IMG/VR virus record: IMGVR_UViG_3300025133_000367
Location: 1 to 34,008 of that record
Reading direction: 5' to 3' (one strand)
Length of the DNA: 34,008 nucleotides
From: a virus
Position numbers and translations under genes: made by a program. Shown here in pieces: positions 30,048-34,008 of this stretch (positions within the stretch are counted from its first letter, which is position 1; each line of letters opens with the position of its first letter). Under the pieces are notes generated by a model. The model did not search any database. It saw only the letters and a program-made list of their open reading frames with translations, and was not told the DNA's origin.

Positions 30048-30263
30048 ATGGATACAAAAAAAGCAATAGCGAGGGTTTTAGGCAACTCTGGAACATACTT
30101 CGTTACACCTTATGTTGGTTCGGCGATAGCAGGGATACCATCACTGGAGATAGCATTATATACGGCAATTATCGGATTAGTATTATCGACCTCAAGGGAA
30201 CTGATTGAATATGGTAAAGGTCTCAAAACTGTTTATTGTAATGGATGTGGAAGACCTTTATGA
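30048..30263 (+). CDS. Small membrane protein with Cys tail, 71 aa
   Basis: One or two hydrophobic segments (FVTPYVGSAIAGIPSLEIAL and YTAIIGLVLSTSREL), then a short polar stretch and CNGC at 66-69. A holin-like or membrane-anchored zinc protein is possible. ATGA overlap with the next gene. Confidence 0.5.
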   Translation: MDTKKAIARVLGNSGTYFVTPYVGSAIAGIPSLEIALYTAIIGLVLSTSRELIEYGKGLKTVYCNGCGRPL

Positions 30264-30349
30264 GTGACGAGACCTGTGAGAATAAATGTTGGTGGGCAAA
30301 GCTAGGCGACTGTCTAGATCATATATTAATCTTTTGCCCTAAAAAATAG
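30260..30349 (+). CDS. Cys-rich microprotein, 29 aa
   Basis: The frame from ATG 30260 encodes 29 residues with four Cys (C6, C10, C18, C26) and aromatic residues (CWWAKLGDCLDHILIFCPKK). Coupled to the previous gene by ATGA. Confidence 0.4.
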   Translation: MSDETCENKCWWAKLGDCLDHILIFCPKK

Positions 30350-30368
30350 GATGTAAAGTAGAGTAATA

Positions 30369-30384
30369 CTTATATTATAATTTA
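30369..30384 (+). promoter_or_regulatory. TATA region for the structured RNA at 30398
   Basis: CTTATATTATAATTTA, followed 15-25 bases later by the start of the folded region; the motif AGTAATACT overlaps its upstream edge (30362-30370). Confidence 0.45.
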
Positions 30385-30397
30385 ACGTATACATATT

Positions 30398-30506
30398 GTC
30401 TTAACAACTTGGAGTGTTTGCATACACTCAACCCACTAAAGGCTAGAGTCCTCTGGTATCTCGAATGGATACATTGGAAGGCTAGAGTTAGTGGGTATTA
30501 TTTTTA
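30398..30506 (+). ncRNA. Candidate structured viral RNA, about 109 nt
   Basis: A first hairpin pairs GAGTGT (30412-30417) with ACACTC (30424-30429). Then a perfect 9-bp stem pairs ACCCACTAA (30431-30439) with TTAGTGGGT (30488-30496). Inside, CTCT (30451-30454) pairs with AGAG (30484-30487) and GTATC with GATAC (30456-30460/30468-30472) around a 7-base loop. GGCTAGAG occurs twice, on both sides of the inner stem, so the fold may switch. A T-run follows at 30500-30505. No protein frame of useful size covers it. Not a tRNA. Function unknown. Confidence 0.5.
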
Positions 30507-30521
30507 ATTAAAAAAGTTCAT

Positions 30522-30743
30522 ATGGTGTTACCACGTAAGGGTTATGTGTCTCAACTATTATTCAAACAAAAACAAAGTATGTATTGGTTGAGAGTTGCAA
30601 ACAAATATTTAGAGAACCAGTATGAAATTAAAGATTCATGGGGTGAGGGTCAAATCCATAAGAAAGCCAGTTATGATGAAGAGTTCCTAGCAGAGTTTGA
30701 CTTTATACATCAAGAAATAAAACAAACACTAATAAAGGAGTAA
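30522..30743 (+). CDS. Small hypothetical protein, 73 aa
   Basis: Basic N-terminal half (VSQLLFKQKQSMYWLRVANK) and acidic C-terminal helix (DEEFLAEFDFIHQEIKQTLI). Just after the structured RNA; start in a TAT-rich leader. Not recognised. Confidence 0.5.
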   Translation: MVLPRKGYVSQLLFKQKQSMYWLRVANKYLENQYEIKDSWGEGQIHKKASYDEEFLAEFDFIHQEIKQTLIKE

Positions 30744-30757
30744 TACTATACATCTGT

Positions 30758-30886
30758 ATGAATGCAGCACTTAACGATGCAGAAAGAAAAGCAAAAGTAA
30801 CAAGAAAACACATTACTATCTTTTCAGCTCCAAAAAGGGGTATCTATGAAAAGAGAGTAGAAGACTGTGATACTTGTCACGACTAA
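30758..30886 (+). CDS. Small basic protein, 42 aa
   Basis: The frame from ATG 30758 encodes 42 residues: helix NAALNDAERKAKVTRKHI, then a strand-turn part and CDTCH near the end, a half zinc knuckle. The AGTAATACT motif is 11 bases before the ATG. Confidence 0.4.
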   Translation: MNAALNDAERKAKVTRKHITIFSAPKRGIYEKRVEDCDTCHD

Positions 30887-30888
30887 CC

Positions 30889-30904
30889 TTCTTTTTTTAT
30901 TTTT
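30889..30904 (+). terminator. T-tract terminator
   Basis: Follows the stop at 30886; preceded by CTAACCTT exactly as after the capsid gene. Confidence 0.55.
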
Positions 30905-30914
30905 AAATTTAATA

Positions 30915-31037
30915 CCTATAGGTTGATTAGACCTATAGATACTAAGTAATTCGTTGAATCGTTTATATCTCCAACGCCCAAGAACGTGTGTCTCTGACTC
31001 ACAAAACAATTAGGAAGTATTACAATTTAACAGTTTT
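30915..31037 (+). other. Structured intergenic region between convergent genes
   Basis: Three successive inverted repeats: CTATAGGT/ACCTATAG (30916-30938, perfect 8 bp), CGTTG/CAACG (30952-30976), and GTGtGTC/GACtCAC (30986-31002). A TATA-like AT stretch lies at 30898-30912 and a T-run at 31032-31037. It may be a third small RNA on the + strand, a bidirectional terminator, or an operator. Confidence 0.35.
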
Positions 31038-31869
31038 TTGTTGAAGCTGTTGGTAATTGTCTACATTCTATAAATCTTTCTTTAAGATAGTCTACTCCTA
31101 TAAACTTTGGTGCTAGACCATGTTGACCACCAAACCCATCCTTTGCATATATTTCTACTGCCATCTGTAAATCAATAGGTTCTATTACTATATCACCGCT
31201 TGTATCAAATGGGTCAAATGAAGGATACATGAGAGAATGAACATTATTATTTTTTGACTTGTCTTCTACATAATGACCTAATCCTATAGCATGACCAAAC
31301 TCATGTAACATTATCATTTTGATAGCTGGGTATGGCATATAAACAGGACTCATATCTATTTCAACTTGATATGGAACATTACCTAATCTGTGTTTATCAT
31401 TATCACATCCTATACATAATGAAATATTAGGTTTTTCTATATGTTTAAAATATGTGGTTATAAATACATATTGATGGGTGGAATTAGAAAAGTCATAACT
31501 TGTTGTACCAAGTGCATCATTACCTGAATATTCCTCAAATTCCATAAATATTTGACATTGTGGAAAATCATCAGCGTGTTTATCATTATGATATTCATAA
31601 TCATAAAATCTCACATTCATGGTCCAATCACCCCCAGAATAATCAATAAGACTGTTCTGCCATTCTTTTACTGTATAATATGCATCATACAATACACCCC
31701 CATAAAATCTCTCATGTAAAGATGGTTCAGGTTCTGCTATACAAACAGTAGGGTTATCTTTATGCCATATATTATTACCTATTGTTTTAAATGTATCTTC
31801 ACCATAAGCCTGTGGAGTAATCATTAATAATACAAAAATCATAATAACACCTGTTTTATAGAAACGCAT
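31027..31869 (-). CDS. Secreted metzincin metalloprotease
   Basis: 280 residues, the only - strand gene. A signal peptide is clear: basic MRFYKTG, hydrophobic VIMIFVLLMI, cleavage site near AYG-ED at 21-24. Catalytic zinc motif HEFGHAIGLGH at 189-199 and Met-turn HSLMYPSF with M214 define a matrixin-like metzincin. Cys pairs (C105, C152/C155) may form disulfides outside the cell. It is divergent from a holin-like gene; their start codons touch (31867-31872). Likely cleaves S-layer or other surface protein, for lysis or host-surface change. Opposite strand and secretion suggest acquisition from a cellular genome. Confidence 0.85.
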   Translation of the reverse strand: MRFYKTGVIMIFVLLMITPQAYGEDTFKTIGNNIWHKDNPTVCIAEPEPSLHERFYGGVLYDAYYTVKEWQNSLIDYSGGDWTMNVRFYDYEYHNDKHADDFPQCQIFMEFEEYSGNDALGTTSYDFSNSTHQYVFITTYFKHIEKPNISLCIGCDNDKHRLGNVPYQVEIDMSPVYMPYPAIKMIMLHEFGHAIGLGHYVEDKSKNNNVHSLMYPSFDPFDTSGDIVIEPIDLQMAVEIYAKDGFGGQHGLAPKFIGVDYLKERFIECRQLPTASTKNC

Positions 31870-31899
31870 ATGTTTTCTATGTATTCATGGTTAAAAAGG

Positions 31900-31910
31900 T
31901 TTAAATTAAA
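31900..31910 (+). promoter_or_regulatory. TATA-like box for the holin-like gene, in a divergent promoter region
   Basis: TTTAAATTAAA, 20-30 bases before ATG 31930. The - strand protease promoter must lie in the same 60-bp interval (a TTTTTAACC sequence on the - strand at about 31889-31897). Confidence 0.45.
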
Positions 31911-31929
31911 GGAAAAGGTAGTAATACCA

Positions 31930-32193
31930 ATGGCAGATATACCAATTCTGATACTAGCAGGAAGCCTATTCGGTGCAGCCTTAAATATCATCAGAGGAGT
32001 CTCTGGGGATACAAGTGGCGAACTGGATTACAAAAAACTACTAGGCGGTGGAGTAACCGCAATAGTTGCAGCATTAGGTGCTATAGTAGCATTAGATGCA
32101 GCTGCAATTAGTGAACCAGTCACTCAAGTAGTAGTCGGTGTTCTAGTTGGTTTCGGTGCTGATTTCACTATCAGTAAATTGAAAAAAGACTAA
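31930..32193 (+). CDS. Holin-like membrane protein
   Basis: 87 residues from ATG 31930. Two to three membrane segments: IPILILAGSLFGAALNIIRG, LLGGGVTAIVAALGAIVALD and VTQVVVGVLVGFGADFTISK, with a basic C-terminus KLKKD. Small, Gly/Ala-rich, two or three segments and charged tail fit holins. An upstream in-frame ATG at 31870 would add 20 residues but would overlap the divergent promoter. Next to two metzincins, it could open the membrane so that a protease reaches the S-layer. Confidence 0.6.
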   Translation: MADIPILILAGSLFGAALNIIRGVSGDTSGELDYKKLLGGGVTAIVAALGAIVALDAAAISEPVTQVVVGVLVGFGADFTISKLKKD

Positions 32194-32238
32194 GGCTTTA
32201 CGGTTTCAAACCTATAAATATAAGAACCGCCTTTTTTT
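32191..32238 (+). terminator. Hairpin terminator containing the next promoter
   Basis: AAGGC/GCCTT with GGTT/AACC forms a stem followed by a run of seven T. The TATA box CTATAAATATA (32212-32222) of the next gene sits in the loop. Confidence 0.6.
32212..32222 (+). promoter_or_regulatory. TATA box (CTATAAATATA) for the second metzincin gene
   Basis: 21-31 bases before ATG 32243. Confidence 0.6.
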
Positions 32239-32242
32239 ATAT

Positions 32243-32935
32243 ATGGCGTTATGTACAGTTAGAGAAACACCAAACGAAGTTTTAGAGTTCTCCGAAGACC
32301 AAGAGGAATGGGGTCATAAATGGGATGGTAATAAAGTATTCTATTCATTAGAGTATAATGATGAATGCCCATTAATATCTAAAAATAAAATGAGAAAAGC
32401 AATTAACCTAGCCATGTCTACATGGAATTTCGAAATACCTATTAAGATTAAATCATTGTACAGAAACTATAATAATGCAGATATAAAGATTATGTTCAGA
32501 AAGAAAGACGATGACGATATATTTAGAGAAAGACATGGGGTCTTGGCATATGCATATTTTCCAAAAACCTCAAAACAGGGGGAGATAGTATTTAACCTAG
32601 ATAAGATATGGTCTGTAGATGGTAAAGGAGTAAAAGCATCAGAAGCCATAAGATTAGGAATTATAGAGAATGCTAGTAACCCAGATAGTACAATTAGAAC
32701 ATATAATATTATACATACTCTAATACATGAGATAGGTCATTCTCTTGGATTACGTCATGATGCAGATGATAACACTACAGATGTAATGGATCCATATTAT
32801 GATGGTAAGGTATTAGATTTATCATCGAGGGATTTATATCGTATTAGACTCAAATATGGTACTAGAGTGTGGAGAAGCTGGTCAATGTACGATAGAATCA
32901 AGAAATGGTTATATAACAAAAAAAGGAATATTTAA
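32243..32935 (+). CDS. Matrixin-like metzincin metalloprotease, no signal peptide
   Basis: 230 residues. Zinc motif HEIGHSLGLRHD at 162-173, Met-turn TDVMDPYY with M182, and the helix LSSRDLYRIRLKYG (193-206) that matches the 'Ls-Di-x-i-q-x-lYG' end of matrixin catalytic domains. An N-terminal beta-rich part includes WGHKWDGNKVFYSLEYND, the usual first strand. No signal peptide or membrane segment, so it acts in the cytoplasm, is released at lysis, or rides in the virion. The distance to fibre genes (0.2 kb) favours a virion or entry role. Basic C-terminus. Confidence 0.8.
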   Translation: MALCTVRETPNEVLEFSEDQEEWGHKWDGNKVFYSLEYNDECPLISKNKMRKAINLAMSTWNFEIPIKIKSLYRNYNNADIKIMFRKKDDDDIFRERHGVLAYAYFPKTSKQGEIVFNLDKIWSVDGKGVKASEAIRLGIIENASNPDSTIRTYNIIHTLIHEIGHSLGLRHDADDNTTDVMDPYYDGKVLDLSSRDLYRIRLKYGTRVWRSWSMYDRIKKWLYNKKRNI

Positions 32936-32937
32936 GC

Positions 32938-32947
32938 CTTATATACA
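32938..32947 (+). promoter_or_regulatory. TATA box (CTTATATACA) for the 32970 gene
   Basis: 23-32 bases before ATG 32970. Confidence 0.5.
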
Positions 32948-32969
32948 ATAACCCCCTTTAAATATTAGT

Positions 32970-33170
32970 ATGACATTCGCATGTTACATTCACGACTTTA
33001 GCACAGACGATGTTGAAGAATGGGATGACCATAATCAAGAGAAAGAACACACCGTAACAGGTACATCACCATGTAATTTATGTGGTATTGTAACAGATTT
33101 TGAATTTACAGGTAAACGTAAAATATCTAGTATTCCTTGCATATGTGAGGATTGTAAGGCGGGATTCTAA
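32970..33170 (+). CDS. Zinc-ribbon protein, 66 aa
   Basis: Acidic N-terminus, then CNLC (35-38) and C57/C59/C62 (CICEDC), a zinc ribbon. TAATG overlap with the following gene indicates co-translation with the fibre-like protein. Confidence 0.5.
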   Translation: MTFACYIHDFSTDDVEEWDDHNQEKEHTVTGTSPCNLCGIVTDFEFTGKRKISSIPCICEDCKAGF

Positions 33171-33700
33171 TGATAGAAGATACACCTAACAAAACAACTT
33201 TAAATATAACAAAATGCACTGATAAGTGTATGAAGGAAGAACCATTAATTAAAGGTTATGTAACAGTTATTAAGAACGCTGGAAGACCAGATGAACAAGT
33301 ATTATGTAAAGATAAACCAAACTTATTAACCAACGCAGGAAGAGATTGGATGATAGCCCAAGTTTATACTAACACAGGAGCAGGAACTAGAGGTTCAGGC
33401 TTTGTTGCATTAACAGTAAATACCTCATCACCAGCAGCAGGTGATACCACACTAGCAGGTGAAATAACAACAGGTGGTCTAAATAGAGCAGATGCAACCA
33501 CAAAATCACACACAGGGGGTACAAATAGTACAACCATTCAACATACCTTTACAGCATCAGCAACACACACAGCAGTACAAAAATCAGCATTATTTAACGC
33601 ATCATCAGGTGGCACAATGTCACATGAGAATACATTCACCCCAGTAACCCTTCAAAGTTCAGATACCCTACAGGTAACTTGGACTACCACATTAGGATAA
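33170..33700 (+). CDS. Tail fibre / virion surface protein
   Basis: 176 residues. N-terminal part with Cys (KCTDKCMKEE), then LLTNAGRDWMIAQVYTNTGA, and a Thr/Ser/Gly-rich beta region (FVALTVNTSSPAAGDTTLAG, ending in LQVTWTTTLG). 'LLTNaGrDw...aq' followed by GFVALTVNTSSPAAGDTTLAGEITTGG-type sequence is typical of phage fibre/collar proteins. Probably attached to the tail with the next gene's product. Confidence 0.6.
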   Translation: MIEDTPNKTTLNITKCTDKCMKEEPLIKGYVTVIKNAGRPDEQVLCKDKPNLLTNAGRDWMIAQVYTNTGAGTRGSGFVALTVNTSSPAAGDTTLAGEITTGGLNRADATTKSHTGGTNSTTIQHTFTASATHTAVQKSALFNASSGGTMSHENTFTPVTLQSSDTLQVTWTTTLG

Positions 33701-33701
33701 A

Positions 33702-33718
33702 CTTAAATAGTTATATAG
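33702..33718 (+). promoter_or_regulatory. TATA-like region for the last gene
   Basis: CTTAAATAG followed by TTATATAG; the second box is 21-28 bases before ATG 33739. Confidence 0.45.
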
Positions 33719-33738
33719 TAAATTAACCCAATTATATC

Positions 33739-34008
33739 ATGGCAAGACAAGGTTGGGGTAGACATTCTACAGTAGCAACAGGAAGCAACGATAGTTCAAA
33801 ACAGATATCAGTAAACGCTTGGAACGCAGATACCAACACAGCAGGTATTTTAGGATTTGCACCAGAAACAATAGCATCAGCATCATCAATTACACCAACT
33901 AACTCTTTTATTAAATTATCAGGTTCAACCAATATTGATACAATAGCATTAGGTAATTCAGCAGAAGGTGACTTATTATATGTTATCACAACTGGTTCAG
34001 TAACATTA
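33739..34008 (+). CDS. Fibre-like protein (3' truncated)
   Basis: The first 90 codons are present and open to the window end. Ser/Thr/Asn-rich beta sequence: STVATGSNDSSKQISVNAWN, then ITPTNSFIKLSGSTNIDTIA and a final GDLLYVITTGSVTL. The strand pattern 'I-x-L-S-G-S-x-x-I-x-x-I', repeated before 'GDLLYVITTGSVTL', resembles beta-helix-type tail fibre tips. Its function as a fibre is likely; the rest of the gene is outside. Confidence 0.6.
   Translation, partial: MARQGWGRHSTVATGSNDSSKQISVNAWNADTNTAGILGFAPETIASASSITPTNSFIKLSGSTNIDTIALGNSAEGDLLYVITTGSVTL

Noticed and set aside
31870-31929. 20-residue N-terminal extension of the holin-like protein
   Set aside because: Would use the divergent promoter region as coding sequence; TATA-like box fits 31930.
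1-34008. CRISPR array, rRNA, tRNA, insertion sequence or integrase
   Set aside because: No regular spaced repeats, no transposase or integrase motif, and no conserved RNA sequence found.
1-34008. Direct terminal repeat showing a complete circular genome
   Set aside because: The first and last bases do not match, and both ends cut genes; completeness cannot be claimed.
1-34008. Avoidance of GATC or CATG
   Set aside because: Both occur many times; only CCWGG and GGCC appear missing. GCGC also seems absent but is expected to be rare because GCG itself is scarce.

Overview
The window reads as one contiguous stretch of an archaeal tailed-virus genome (class Caudoviricetes), AT-rich (about one third G+C by eye), with nearly every gene on the + strand. 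The viral identity rests on a recognisable HK97-type morphogenesis set: scaffold remnant, decoration protein, major capsid protein, tail tube, tail completion, tail hub, tail fibres, adaptor/neck proteins, small terminase, a large terminase split in two, and portal. The archaeal identity rests on a RadA-type recombinase, an MCM helicase fused to an archaeo-eukaryotic primase, and TATA-like boxes about 26 bases upstream of start codons, as in leaderless archaeal transcription. A marine ammonia-oxidising archaeon (Nitrososphaerota/Thaumarchaeota, Nitrosopumilus-like) is the best host guess from base composition and gene content, but it is inference. Both ends are cut inside genes; no terminal repeat, integrase, tRNA or CRISPR was seen.

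Layout. 1-2.2 kb: scaffold C-terminus, decoration protein, major capsid protein. 2.3-5.1 kb: small accessory genes, including a duplicated promoter-plus-gene-start unit and a GHKL ATPase fused to an HExxH metalloprotease. 5.1-12.9 kb: tail module (tail proteins, tube, completion protein, short tape-measure candidate, hub/baseplate, fibre) with a structured RNA candidate between the first two genes. 13-19.2 kb: DNA metabolism (RadA, a degenerate nuclease-like protein, a ribbon-helix-helix regulator behind tandem 20-bp repeats, primase-MCM, SWIM protein, Cys-rich proteins, a predicted Holliday-junction resolvase). 19.2-22.6 kb: neck proteins, a stand-alone DEDD exonuclease, small helical proteins, small terminase and the ATPase half of the large terminase. 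22.6-27.8 kb: a dense island of very small, often zinc-knuckle genes plus a DUF4338 (DruA-like) protein, a RecB-type nuclease, a membrane protein and an 80-residue zincin. 27.8-30 kb: nuclease half of the terminase, then portal. 30-34 kb: small genes, structured intergenic RNAs, the only - strand gene (a secreted metzincin), a holin-like membrane protein, a second metzincin and two fibre-like genes.

How the parts work together. Head and tail genes build a siphovirus-like particle with no recognised sheath. The two terminase halves must act as separate chains at the portal. Replication probably uses the primase-MCM fusion, RadA, the resolvase and the exonuclease with a host polymerase, since no DNA polymerase is encoded here. 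Because archaeal hosts of this kind are wrapped in a protein S-layer, the secreted metzincin beside a holin-like protein suggests proteolytic lysis. The most interesting points are the split terminase, the GHKL-zincin fusion, the protease-based lysis/entry cluster, the DruA-like protein, two or three new structured RNA candidates, and the apparent total absence of CCWGG and GGCC.
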